Source of the DNA: Laedolimicola ammoniilytica
Lineage (GTDB): Bacteria; Bacillota; Clostridia; Lachnospirales; Lachnospiraceae
Direction of reading: 5' to 3'
Assembly (NCBI RefSeq): GCF_025567165.1
Contig: NZ_JAOQKC010000009.1
Location: 96,200 to 160,199, forward strand
Length of the DNA stretch: 64,000 nucleotides
Shown here: piece by piece, positions 1 through 9,800 of the stretch
How the letters are laid out: each line of letters starts with the position of its first letter
Position numbering within the stretch: the first letter of the stretch is position 1
Program-made: the position numbers and the translations under genes
The notes under the pieces: model-generated
Databases searched by the model: none
What the model was told of the DNA's origin: nothing
Seen by the model: the letters and a program-made list of their open reading frames with translations, nothing else

Positions 1-1
1 G

Positions 2-877
2 CAGAAGAACAAGAGCAGCAGCGCCGGATCTGCAGGAAGCAGCACAGCCACAGACAGCAGTAGCGGAAGCACAACGGCCTCCGGCACGGCAGCCAGCGGC
101 ACAGGCGCCCAGAGCGGCACGGCAGCCATCGGCAATGCGGCTGCGAACGGCAGTACCGGAGCCAACACGAATACCACGAATCCCACTGGCAGCACAGGAA
201 CCCAGAGCGGAACCGCAGCAGCCCAGGGCGGTACGTCGTCCGGCGGTAACAGCAAAGACACGGAGCGGGCAGCCGTGGGAAGCAGCACAGGAAGCTCCAC
301 CAGTACCCGGGGAGGCAGCACCAATCCGGCCCTGGCGAACGCCTACGATCTGGTCTGGGTTAAGGCGGAAAAGGTCAGCGATGTTCAGCGGATCTCGAAC
401 CTGATCAAGCAGGCGGGCTTCGACACCTACTCCCAGAACGATATGCTGGAGACCGTGAAGAAGCAGTCCAGACAGCTCCAGGGCGTCCTGGGTGCGCTGG
501 GCCTGGTATCCCTGCTGATTTCCGGCATCGGTGTGGCCAATACCATGATGATGTCCATCAATGAACGGACCCGGGAGGTGGGTATCCTGAAGGTTCTGGG
601 AACGGAATTCTCCGACATCGCCCGGATGTTTCTGACGGAGGCCTTTCTGGTGGGCCTCATGGGCGGACTGGCGGGCCTGCTGGTGAGCTTCCTGCTGAAG
701 CAGCTGATCCCGCGGGTGCTGGCCAGCCTGGCAGGCATGGAGATCCGCTGTGCCTTCACCTGGTGGCTGATCCTGGGCAGCGTCCTGTTCGCAGGCGTGG
801 TAGCCCTGATCGCGGCCTGGATCCCGGCGCACAAGGCCATGAACATCAGCCCCAACGAGGCGATTCGAAGCGAGTAA
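2..877 (+). CDS. FtsX/MacB-type ABC permease, C-terminal part (cut by window start)
   Basis: The reading frame is open from the first bases to the TAA at 875-877, so the gene begins upstream of the window. The first ~105 visible residues are a Ser/Thr/Gly/Ala/Asn low-complexity stretch, followed by about 190 residues of a typical FtsX-like permease end. This has a first membrane helix (GVLGALGLVSLLISGIGVAN), the conserved loop MMMSINERTREVGILKVLG, and two more helices before the family-typical end PAHKAMNISPNEAIRSE. The family provides the membrane subunit of lipoprotein/peptide or stress-type ABC transporters such as MacB; the ATPase partner is not visible. The long low-complexity linker between the extracytoplasmic domain and the last three helices is unusual. 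GC is higher here than in the genes from 1.5 kb onward. Family assignment is confident; substrate is unknown. Confidence 0.85.
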   Translation, partial: QKNKSSSAGSAGSSTATDSSSGSTTASGTAASGTGAQSGTAAIGNAAANGSTGANTNTTNPTGSTGTQSGTAAAQGGTSSGGNSKDTERAAVGSSTGSSTSTRGGSTNPALANAYDLVWVKAEKVSDVQRISNLIKQAGFDTYSQNDMLETVKKQSRQLQGVLGALGLVSLLISGIGVANTMMMSINERTREVGILKVLGTEFSDIARMFLTEAFLVGLMGGLAGLLVSFLLKQLIPRVLASLAGMEIRCAFTWWLILGSVLFAGVVALIAAWIPAHKAMNISPNEAIRSE

Positions 878-889
878 GAGGGCAGAATT

Positions 890-1354
890 ATGGGAAATAA
901 AACAACGAAAAAAAAGAAACATACACAGCCCGGCCAGACTGACCGTAGGATCCGGGGAGCAATCCTCGTTCTGGTCATCCTGATCCTCTGCGTGGCTGCT
1001 TATGGAATCAGTACCCTGCTTCCGAAGGGAGCCGGGAAGAAAAAAGAAGCCGAGGCGAAACCGGAGATTACCTCCGTCATCATCGGCGACACCGAGGGAA
1101 CCATTGAGAAAGTCGAGGAGGACGGAGAGGAACGCTACGAGATCTGCGCCACTCTGCCCATAGACTTCCCCTTCGAGAAGACCACTTTGAATCTGGAGCT
1201 CTCCGACGGCGCGAAGGTATCCGACGCCAGCAACTGCATCCTGACCGACCTGGGTGGTCGGTGGGTAGTCAACCTGACCGTGGAGGACGCCTGCGTGGTG
1301 ATAGAGGCCGGGGAGCAGAGCAGGACTTATTACTTTCGGCTGGATGTGGAGTAG
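890..1354 (+). CDS. Small membrane-anchored hypothetical protein
   Basis: This 154-residue protein is not one I recognise. A Lys-rich cytoplasmic N-terminus (KKKKH) precedes one hydrophobic segment at about residues 24-44 (GAILVLVILILCVAAYG), which should act as an uncleaved anchor. A Lys/Glu-rich linker leads to a ~100-residue beta-rich extracellular domain. The gene starts 12 bases after the permease stop, so the two are probably co-transcribed and the protein may be an accessory of that ABC system. The start was chosen because the upstream AGAGGGCAGAATT offers a modest ribosome binding site. The exported domain has a single pair of cysteines. No function is assigned. Confidence 0.7.
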   Translation: MGNKTTKKKKHTQPGQTDRRIRGAILVLVILILCVAAYGISTLLPKGAGKKKEAEAKPEITSVIIGDTEGTIEKVEEDGEERYEICATLPIDFPFEKTTLNLELSDGAKVSDASNCILTDLGGRWVVNLTVEDACVVIEAGEQSRTYYFRLDVE

Positions 1355-1522
1355 ATAAGTGTATTAAATACTTTGGGTTCTATGAAAGTATTTTATATAA
1401 ATTCAAAAAGGAAGGAGGGGGTGATGCCATTGCACTAAGTAAATGGTATATGAAGTAACTATTAATCAGGAATTTCATAGTAAGTAACAGAAATTCCACA
1501 CAATTACGAAAGGAGCTTTGAA

Positions 1523-2764
1523 ATGAACAAAGCCAGAAAAAACATCAGTAAATGGTTAGGCATGATGTTAGCAGTAGCGATGGTATTCTCGCTTAATCTG
1601 ACAAGTATGACCGCAAAAGCGGCAACAAGTATTCCACAGCCAAAGGCACAGACAGAAGTAACAGCACCGGCAGGTGTAGCAGTTACTATTGGAGGTCAGG
1701 AAGCCAAGTTTTATCAAGATACATATAAAGAAACTTATGATGATGGCGGCTTGACATTTATTCGAACAGAGTTTGCGAATAAAACAGAATTAGATGATTT
1801 AAGTTCTGTAGAGGTGAAGATCACAGGAGCTGCTGTCGCTACAAAAGACACAGATGTAAAGTTCACAAATAACAGTGGTGTATATTCTGCGAATTTAGAT
1901 TTGAGGAATAAAGCATATACAATCACTATTGGAACCGGTGAAAATGCTAAAGATTATATTTTAGCGGCCAATATAAAGGCAGGTACCAGTGTACCGACAA
2001 ATGATGGATATGTAGTTTCTGCGAAGATCAATAAAATTGATGCTGCTATTACCAGATTTGTAAATGATGATCCCTGTGCAGGAAATCCGTATTATACACA
2101 GGATAAAGATAACCTGATCGATTGGATTTCTATTACGAATTATATTCAGAAAGATAATGTAGAGAAGCCAACTGATACGAAAGCAACGCCACTCACATAC
2201 ACATTAAAAAATGGAACAACCGGTACTGCAACTGTAGATTTATCCAAGGGTACAGCGAAAGTAACGATTGGAAAGTATGTTTATACAGTAAAAGCAAGCT
2301 TTGTAGCTTCTGATGTATTCGTAGCTTCCCCAAGTACTTTCTGGATCGATTTCCAGGAATTGAGAAATAGTAAGGATGCAGATGAAACAGCCCTTGCGCA
2401 GGCACAGGAAATTGAGGATGCAGTAAGTATGTATTACGAGGATGAAGATACACAGAAGGAGTTCCCGGTTGGAACGACTAATATGAAGGTTCTTCAAACT
2501 ATTTTACAGTGGTGTGTAGACAATGGGTTAATTAGTACAGACACAACTTTGGGAGAGAGCACAACTTATGTAGCAGAGATCAATGGCCTGGGTGAGTTCT
2601 CTGTGGGCTCTCTGAGCGGATGGATGTATACCGATAATCCGGATTCCAGTATTAAGCCGGAAAAATGGTACACAGCTCCGATAGGTGCTGCAAGCTATCA
2701 GCTGGCAGCGGACAGTAAGATTGCATGGTTTTATGCAGTAGATTATACAACACATCCCTGGTAA
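1523..2764 (+). CDS. Secreted protein with C-terminal DUF4430 (transcobalamin-C-like) domain
   Basis: The 413-residue protein has a clear signal peptide (residues 1-34, ending near TSMTAKAA) and a good ribosome binding site (AAAGGAGCTTTGAA). The middle is beta-rich and not assignable. The last ~90 residues resemble DUF4430, the domain that resembles the C-terminal lobe of intrinsic factor/transcobalamin; the visible hallmarks are ILQWCVDNGL, INGLGEF and SGWMYTDNP followed by IAWFYAVDY. The gene is markedly AT-rich compared with its upstream neighbour, and the composition rises in GC near its 3' end. It lies 28 bases upstream of the alpha/alpha-toroid giant, which carries the other half of a transcobalamin-like architecture. 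No sortase motif is visible, so it is probably released or bound non-covalently. The DUF4430 assignment is by motif recall. Confidence 0.7.
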   Translation: MNKARKNISKWLGMMLAVAMVFSLNLTSMTAKAATSIPQPKAQTEVTAPAGVAVTIGGQEAKFYQDTYKETYDDGGLTFIRTEFANKTELDDLSSVEVKITGAAVATKDTDVKFTNNSGVYSANLDLRNKAYTITIGTGENAKDYILAANIKAGTSVPTNDGYVVSAKINKIDAAITRFVNDDPCAGNPYYTQDKDNLIDWISITNYIQKDNVEKPTDTKATPLTYTLKNGTTGTATVDLSKGTAKVTIGKYVYTVKASFVASDVFVASPSTFWIDFQELRNSKDADETALAQAQEIEDAVSMYYEDEDTQKEFPVGTTNMKVLQTILQWCVDNGLISTDTTLGESTTYVAEINGLGEFSVGSLSGWMYTDNPDSSIKPEKWYTAPIGAASYQLAADSKIAWFYAVDYTTHPW

Positions 2765-2792
2765 AACCTACGCGAAAGGAGTATAGGCGAAT

Positions 2793-5700
2793 ATGAAAAA
2801 GCTTTGGAAAAAGGGAATCGTACTCCTTTTAGCTGTCAGTCTTTTCCTGGGGAATTCAATCACTTCTCTGGCATTGTGGAATGGTGTTTCTTCAAGAGGA
2901 ATGAGTTATCGTAACCATCAGTTTGTAGTAAGCACATCCACAGACTTTATCAATGTATTTCAGCTGGCTGACGGGGAATCCCCCGTCATGCCGCTGGAAA
3001 GCTGCCAGATGGAAAAGAAGGGAATTACATATACCTATACTCCGGTGGAGCAGAAGGCACAGGCGGACTTTTCTTCGCCTGTGCCCTATGTGATGACTTC
3101 TGATCGCGGGGAGAGAGGGTATTGCTGGCTGATGGCACGTTCGGCGCGGGACAGTGACATCTCGAACTGGTCGGAAAAGGAGAAACAGGCATTTTTAGAT
3201 ACGGCCCCGGATATCATTGCGTGCCGGGATCGGATGATTGCCGTACTGGATAAAATCCAGCAGGCCGTGGATGACAGACAGGTGGAGATAGGCGGTTATC
3301 AGACAGCCTATCAGCCGATGATGTACTATCTGCGAAATTATGATTTCTGGTTTTTTATAGCGGGAAACGAGATTCCTGCCTATGGACAATCCCAGGGGCT
3401 TTATACAGTAGAGACGCTCCAGAAAGCGATGAAAAGCTATATGGAGAACGAACACAGGAAAGGTAGTTTCCTGAATGCGGAGCAGATGAAAGCGTGGCTG
3501 GGCTGCGTGGAAAGCTTCTGCGACCAGATGGAGGAGCGGATAGCCGCTCCGGAACTGACTGGCTTTCAGCTGGGCGATTACAAGGGCGTGGTGGATGGAG
3601 CCGCCCATGTGACTCTGACAGTTCCGGAGGGTGCCAATCTTCCCGACCCATCGGGAGCAGTGATCGATACCGAGGGCGAGGTATCGGCGAACTTTTTTGC
3701 CGGTTCCCTGACTAAAGGACAGCTGCTCTATCGATTGACACCGGCGGCTCCCTGGACCGGTGAAATCTATAATGGAACGGGAAACTATGTGTTCAATCAG
3801 GATCTGGGCAGAACCTGGATTGTAGAGATCAAGCGGGGCGACCCGGTTCTGCAGATTCAGGATCTGAGTGTCACCCTAGGAGAACACACCTTCCATGGTC
3901 AGATCAACGAGAACACAAAAGAGATAAATCTGACACTACCGTTGGGGACAGACCTGACGGCTCTGACTCCGACGTTACGACATACAGCCGCCCGAGCGAC
4001 CATCGGCGGACAGCCAGAGGGAAGTACGGTGGACTTGAGCAGTCCGGTGGAAATTCTGTTGAGTCTGGATCAGTACAGCGAGAAGTACACCCTGCGCACC
4101 GTGACCGGAGATTCCTCCGAGTGTGATATCCTCTCTTATAGCATTAACGGAGAGAAAGCGATCATAAACGGAGATAAGATTACCCTGACCCTTCCCTACG
4201 GTACCGATTTGACCGGAGTAGAACCGGAGATTCAGATCTCCGAGGACGCGAAGCTGACCCAGAAGCCGGACAGCCTTGCCTTCGGGGAGAATCTGACCTA
4301 TACGGTGACAGCCCAGAACGGCGATACCCGCGCTTACACGGTGATACTGACAGAGACGCCCGTCTCCCAGGAGAACGAATTGCTTTCCTTTTCCTACGGA
4401 AGCATACAGGCGGAGATTAATCAGGACAGGGGAACCATAAAGCTGCAGGTACCGGACGGTACGAACCTGAAGAAGCTGACGCCGACTGTCAAAGTCTCGG
4501 ACTTTGCCAGCGTCTATCCGGAATCCGGACAGGCCGTGGATTTCAGCGGAAGCGACCCGGTGATCTATACGGTCACATCCCAGAGCGGCGTTACCAATAA
4601 GTATCGGGTGACCGTAGAACTGGTAACGACCGGACAAAATGTACATCAGAAAGAGATGGAGAAGCTGCGGAATAACATCATAGCCCGCTATGCGACCTCG
4701 GCGTCGGATGACTGGGAATGGATGAATCTGGGCTTCGCCAAGGGCGGTATCGTGAGCAGCGCTTCCCCGGACGCGCTTCCGGCCAACTTCGATCTGCACG
4801 CCAGACTGCGGAAGCTGGACACCAGCTCCAGCGTGGCCATGACCGATTTTGACCGCACGATTATGATGCTGACCGCCATGGGAATCAATGCAAGTAAACT
4901 GGATGAGTACACGACGCAGGACAATCCCTTTGTAGATTCCAAGGGCAATGTGATCACCGATCTGACGGCATGTCTGTACAATTATTCCGGCGGTTATACC
5001 ATCAACGGACCGATTTTCGCGTTGATCGCTCTGGATATGGGCGAGTATACGATTCCGAAGAATGTGGTCTGGACCAGAGAAAAGCTTCTGGAGACGATTC
5101 TGGATCACAAGTACGGCAGTGACGGCTTCGGCGTGGATATGGTGGGTATGCTCATGCAGTCCATCGCGCCCTATCAGGACGACCCGGTCTACGGGGAACG
5201 GGTAAAGGCCAAGCTGGAAGAAGGCATCGGCCTCTTCCTGGGTCAGGGCAAGGCAGCCACCGTGGATCCCATGCAGCCAGACTTCACTTTCGGCGGCTTT
5301 GGCTATCAGAGCAGTGAGAGCGCGGCCCAGGCCATCTGTGCCCTGAGCGCGGCGGGCGTAGACTGTCACACAGATCCCCGCTTCAGCGACGGCAAGGGAA
5401 ACAGCGCCCTGACGGCCTTCCTGGCTTACGCGGACGGCGAGTATTTCGCCCACACCATGAGCGTGCCGAAAAATGCCATGGCCACCTACCAGGGCTGTTA
5501 TACGGTACAGTGGTATCTAGGCTTTCTGAAAAACGGAGGAGCCGGACATCCCTATTCCCTCTATTATCATCAGCAGAATTTCTCGAGACCTTTAAGCAAG
5601 GAGGCGGATATCAAGAGCTTCGTGCTGGAAGGACAGGAGGGCGTGATAGAAGGTGATCAGATTACAGTGACCCTGCCTACGGGTACGCCTCTGAACAATA

Positions 5701-6836
5701 TGACGCCGGAGCTGACCTTGTCAGATTACGCGAGCCTGGAATCCCCGAATCTTCCGTTGACCTTTTCCGCGAATGCGCCGGTGACCTTTACGGTGCTGGC
5801 GGAGGACGGCGAGACGAGAAAGTCATACTTTGTGACCATAAAGTTTTCCGATGCTCTGGAAGCGGCCGGAACCAATCTGGATGCGGACAGCCTGCAGCTT
5901 CAGGACGCGAATATCCTGCGGGATGTGGAGATCACGGGCCGGAAGGTGACGGAGGATACGGTAGCTACGGATATTCTGCTGAGCGTGGGCCCGGGTGTGG
6001 ATACGGAGAATCTCTATATCAAGGGTACGATCTCTTACGGAGCGGCTACGGAGCCGGCGGATATTCTGAACGGAAAGACCAAAGTAAACTTAAGCGGCTG
6101 GACGACCGTGCTGGTGAAAGCCCAGGACGGCGAACACGAAAAGCGATACCGGATCAAGGTGGAGGCTCAGGAGAGCGCGGCCATCGAGAGCTTTGCGGTC
6201 ACCATCGACGACGTGGTGTATCGGGGCGTCATTGACAATGAGGCGGGAACCATTCAGGTACGGGGCGTACCTTCCGACGCGGACGTGACCTCCCTGGCTC
6301 CGGAGATCGTCGTGAGCGAGGGCACCAATGTGTGCAGTCCTCTGTCGGGCGTGTCCCAGAACTTCTCTTCGACGGTCACCTACACCGTATCTGGCAACGG
6401 CTTGGCTACCCAGGTTTATTCCGTGGACATTTTGGACGCGGATGGAAAGCGGCCCACGGGCAAGAGCGGCACGCCGGATAAGCCGGATACCCCGGACACG
6501 CCGGTCATCGAGTCGGCGAAAATCAGTAAATTCAGTATCCTGGGAGTGAATGCGGTCATCGACGATGGGGCGGGAACTATTCTTCTGACCCTTCCGGCGG
6601 GAACCGACGTAAGCCATGTGGTATCTCAGGTAACCGTGGGCAACGGCTGCACCGTGAGCCCGGCTCCCGGAGAAGTGGTGGATCTGCGGAATCCGGTAGT
6701 CTATACAGTAACCAATGGAACGGAAACGTCGTACTACACTGTGATCGTAACCCTGGAAAAGCCCCATTCCCAGCAGCTCTGGGAGCAGATGGAGGAGGAT
6801 AATACGATTACGGATCACCAGGTAGTAAAGGAGTAG
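2793..6836 (+). CDS. Giant exported protein: alpha/alpha-toroid (prenyltransferase-repeat-like) domain between cadherin-like beta-sandwich repeats
   Basis: This is a 1347-residue exported protein with a signal peptide of about 27 residues and ribosome binding site GAAAGGAG. Residues ~30-250 are a helical N-terminal region. From ~250 to 615 come repeated ~85-residue beta-sandwich modules of the DUF5018/cadherin-like kind, each with a core such as ITLTLPYGTDLTGVEPEI and YTVTAQNGDTRAYTV. Residues ~617-930 form an alpha-helical block resembling squalene-cyclase/prenyltransferase repeats (DWEWMNLGFAKGG, NGPIFALIALDMGEY, YQSSESAAQAICALSAAG). More beta-sandwich modules fill ~935-1330. The protein ends in a polar tail containing LWEQM, without LPXTG or a membrane anchor. 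The neighbouring DUF4430 protein suggests a shared role, perhaps cobamide or another ligand capture at the surface; that is inference. Confidence 0.75.
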   Translation: MKKLWKKGIVLLLAVSLFLGNSITSLALWNGVSSRGMSYRNHQFVVSTSTDFINVFQLADGESPVMPLESCQMEKKGITYTYTPVEQKAQADFSSPVPYVMTSDRGERGYCWLMARSARDSDISNWSEKEKQAFLDTAPDIIACRDRMIAVLDKIQQAVDDRQVEIGGYQTAYQPMMYYLRNYDFWFFIAGNEIPAYGQSQGLYTVETLQKAMKSYMENEHRKGSFLNAEQMKAWLGCVESFCDQMEERIAAPELTGFQLGDYKGVVDGAAHVTLTVPEGANLPDPSGAVIDTEGEVSANFFAGSLTKGQLLYRLTPAAPWTGEIYNGTGNYVFNQDLGRTWIVEIKRGDPVLQIQDLSVTLGEHTFHGQINENTKEINLTLPLGTDLTALTPTLRHTAARATIGGQPEGSTVDLSSPVEILLSLDQYSEKYTLRTVTGDSSECDILSYSINGEKAIINGDKITLTLPYGTDLTGVEPEIQISEDAKLTQKPDSLAFGENLTYTVTAQNGDTRAYTVILTETPVSQENELLSFSYGSIQAEINQDRGTIKLQVPDGTNLKKLTPTVKVSDFASVYPESGQAVDFSGSDPVIYTVTSQSGVTNKYRVTVELVTTGQNVHQKEMEKLRNNIIARYATSASDDWEWMNLGFAKGGIVSSASPDALPANFDLHARLRKLDTSSSVAMTDFDRTIMMLTAMGINASKLDEYTTQDNPFVDSKGNVITDLTACLYNYSGGYTINGPIFALIALDMGEYTIPKNVVWTREKLLETILDHKYGSDGFGVDMVGMLMQSIAPYQDDPVYGERVKAKLEEGIGLFLGQGKAATVDPMQPDFTFGGFGYQSSESAAQAICALSAAGVDCHTDPRFSDGKGNSALTAFLAYADGEYFAHTMSVPKNAMATYQGCYTVQWYLGFLKNGGAGHPYSLYYHQQNFSRPLSKEADIKSFVLEGQEGVIEGDQITVTLPTGTPLNNMTPELTLSDYASLESPNLPLTFSANAPVTFTVLAEDGETRKSYFVTIKFSDALEAAGTNLDADSLQLQDANILRDVEITGRKVTEDTVATDILLSVGPGVDTENLYIKGTISYGAATEPADILNGKTKVNLSGWTTVLVKAQDGEHEKRYRIKVEAQESAAIESFAVTIDDVVYRGVIDNEAGTIQVRGVPSDADVTSLAPEIVVSEGTNVCSPLSGVSQNFSSTVTYTVSGNGLATQVYSVDILDADGKRPTGKSGTPDKPDTPDTPVIESAKISKFSILGVNAVIDDGAGTILLTLPAGTDVSHVVSQVTVGNGCTVSPAPGEVVDLRNPVVYTVTNGTETSYYTVIVTLEKPHSQQLWEQMEEDNTITDHQVVKE

Positions 6837-6854
6837 AAGGAAGGAGGGAATAAA

Positions 6855-9800
6855 ATGGAGTGGAAGAAAAAGATTATAGTACTCCCAGCGGTGCTTATCT
6901 GTATGGTGTCAAGCATATCACTTTCGGTAAAGGCAGAACTACCATCTGACGATAAGATAAACATTGCTTTGGATTTGTCAAGCAAAGTGGACGATGATGG
7001 ATGTTTAACAAGCAGTGACGGTGCGTTTAAAGCTAAAGTGCAGCTTATAACAAAGGAATTAACGGCGGATGATTTTAAAAAGGAGCATGTTGGTATTACT
7101 TCAAATAAGTTTGACAGATATACGGCAGAAAATGCGGGCAAAGTAGTGGTCACAATTCAAGAAGGTGGAGATACGAATGACATGTCATTTCCCATAACTA
7201 TAAATGGGCCTGCGTACACAGATTTACTGAAGGTTACGGGAAATTCTACCAATTTATATACAAGTAATGGAGGAATACGACCATTAACGCCATCGGAGAA
7301 TCTTTATCAATATGTGAAAAAAAAAGGTTTTTATATAAAAAGTAAAACTCACTGGTTTGGAGCAGGATTTACTGATCAGAACAATAACTATTACTTGGCT
7401 AAATATTCGTATGAGATAAAAATTCCGAACAATGAATATATTGTAAAAACGGTTAGTCCTTCTAGTACAACAGGATTTGTTGCAGTGACCGGAATTGGAA
7501 AAAAAGAAGTACTGTTTGATGGCGACAATGTAATTACCATAAAGCCGGAAACACAAAATTACAATTCTTCATTAGCCGGAAATCTTACATTTACTCCAAG
7601 ATATGCGTATGGAGCATCAGGAGTAGGTGCAAATGAGGATGGTAGCTTTACTACGAATGGAGAACAGGTAACAGAAGAAGGATATCATTTTAAGGTGAAA
7701 AATGGAGAGGGTGGCATAAAAGAATATGTTTTAAAAGTAGATATGCCGTTTGAATTTGAGTATCAAGGATTTAATAAGAATAGAGAGAGAATTGCAAAAA
7801 TCTATGATAACGGCGTAGAAAAGGGAGTTAATCTAGAACGAACAAGTACATTAAAAGCTGGAGATACCATTAAAGTTTCGATAAATCTACCAGAAGGACA
7901 AGAATTGTCAGAGGTAGAGGTTCGCTTGAAAGATAAAGAAGGAGAAGTTGTTCCGGTAACGATTAATGCAGCGAAAGATGGATTTTCTTTTAAAATGCCG
8001 CGTAGTAAAGTAAAGCTTACAAAGATGGAATTTAAGGAGGATACATCGCCACGGTTTAAGATTACAACGGCGGTTTCCGTAAAAGATTCAAAAGAAAATG
8101 CAGCTGGTTGTTATGTGGTAGCATTAGCAAATGAAAAAGATACTGCAGAAAGTATAAAAAAGGGAACGGAAATCACATTAACAGCAAAGAATGATGGAAT
8201 AGGAAGCGATAAAAGACTCCATGATTACAGATTTGATCATTGGGAAAACGTTGATGTATTGAAACTTACAGAAGAACAGAAAAAATCTGATACGATTATG
8301 TTTGAAATGCCAGAAAGCGATCTTTCTGTAACTGCAGTTTATGTACATGATGGCACCAAGCTTAAGGTGGGTATAACACATCGAAATGGAGGCACAATAC
8401 AGTTAGCAGCCGGAGGAATTGGAACAGGCTATAACGATATTACATTGACAAATGACGGAGAAGGCGGTGTGGCAGAGGATTATTATCATCCTTTTACATA
8501 TCAGATTGTTTTAAAGAACTATAATCCAGAAGCATATGCATTGAAGGGCTGGTTGGATAAAAATGGGAACCTGTATGATACAACAGTAGAACTTGCTGGG
8601 GTAACCTGGAGCGAGGAGGTAGATACAAAGGGAAATCGTTACATCTGCCCGACAGTAGATTTGACAGTAGCCAAAGACATGACCTTTATCGCAAGCTTTG
8701 AACCAAAGACCGCATGTACATTGACGGTAGAATCCAACGACAGTACCATGGGAAGCGCTACCGCAAGCATTGGCGAAACAGAGATCACAGCGGGAACCAC
8801 CCTCTATGACGGGCAGACCATCACCCTGAAAGCGGTTCCGAAGTCCGCAAAGTATCTCTTCAAAGAATGGAAGCTGACCAAACCGGAAACCGGTGTGACG
8901 GTGGACTTTGCCAGCGCGACAAGCGCGAAGACGACCTTTGAGATGCCGGTGGTATCAGGTGGTCAGATGACGATTCAGGCGGTATTTGAGGAGAACCCAA
9001 AGTACCAGAGTGAAGAGTGTAAACTGAGTAAAGTAGAACTGCTGACTTCAGACAATAAGCTGGTGAAGCAGGCGGATAAGGATGAAGTGGGCGGTGTTAC
9101 CACATTTACCGTGCAGCTGACTCCGGCGCAGATGACCAAGGACGAAGCGCTCAAGCTGGGAAGCTCCGACGCCTATAAGCTGCGTCTGACCTATTCGGAC
9201 AAGGCGACCGCTAAAATAGACGGCGGCTATGGCGATACAGACGGCGATGATAAATGGTCCGAAGGAATCAGCAATCCCATCAGTGTGGGAGTTACCAAAA
9301 CCTTTAGGATTACCGCTCAGAATCCGGATTATCATCAGGATTACAATGTGAAGATCCTTTACGATGACAGACCGCTTCTGACCGCGGGAGCCGTGAACCG
9401 CCTCAGCGATACGGAGGCAACCGTGAACTTTACGTCCAGCAGTGCAGGCTCTTATTACTACGCAGTGGTGGAGAAGGGCGCGGCGGAGCCGAAGATCAAC
9501 ACAGACGGTGTCGGTGTCGCAGTGAAAGCTAATAAGGCAGTCACCATTTCCTTAAAGTCTTTAACAGCGGGAGCCAAAGACATCTACATCAAGGTAAAAA
9601 ATGATGACAAGGCGGACGACGTGAAGATTTCCGACTCGCTGAAGATCACAATTCCGGATTTTGATCCGGACAAGACCGGCTATACCATCGAGACGTCCCA
9701 GTCTCCCGGCGGAACTATTTCTGTCGATAAGAAACTGGCGAAGGAAGGAGAACTGGTCACAGTGACCGTGACTCCGGATACCGGAAAGCAGATCAAGCCG

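Noticed and set aside
1405..1458. Tiny ORFs after GGAGGGGGTG upstream of the DUF4430 gene (a four-codon ATG CCA TTG CAC and a 14-codon MVYEVTINQEFHSK)
   Set aside because: A good Shine-Dalgarno is present, but the peptides are too short to judge without conservation, so no leader peptide is claimed.
3975..5453. A 492-codon open frame on the minus strand opposite the giant exported protein gene
   Set aside because: It lies wholly inside a well-supported plus-strand gene, has no ribosome binding site and reads as low-complexity His/Gln/Val/Gly-rich shadow sequence.
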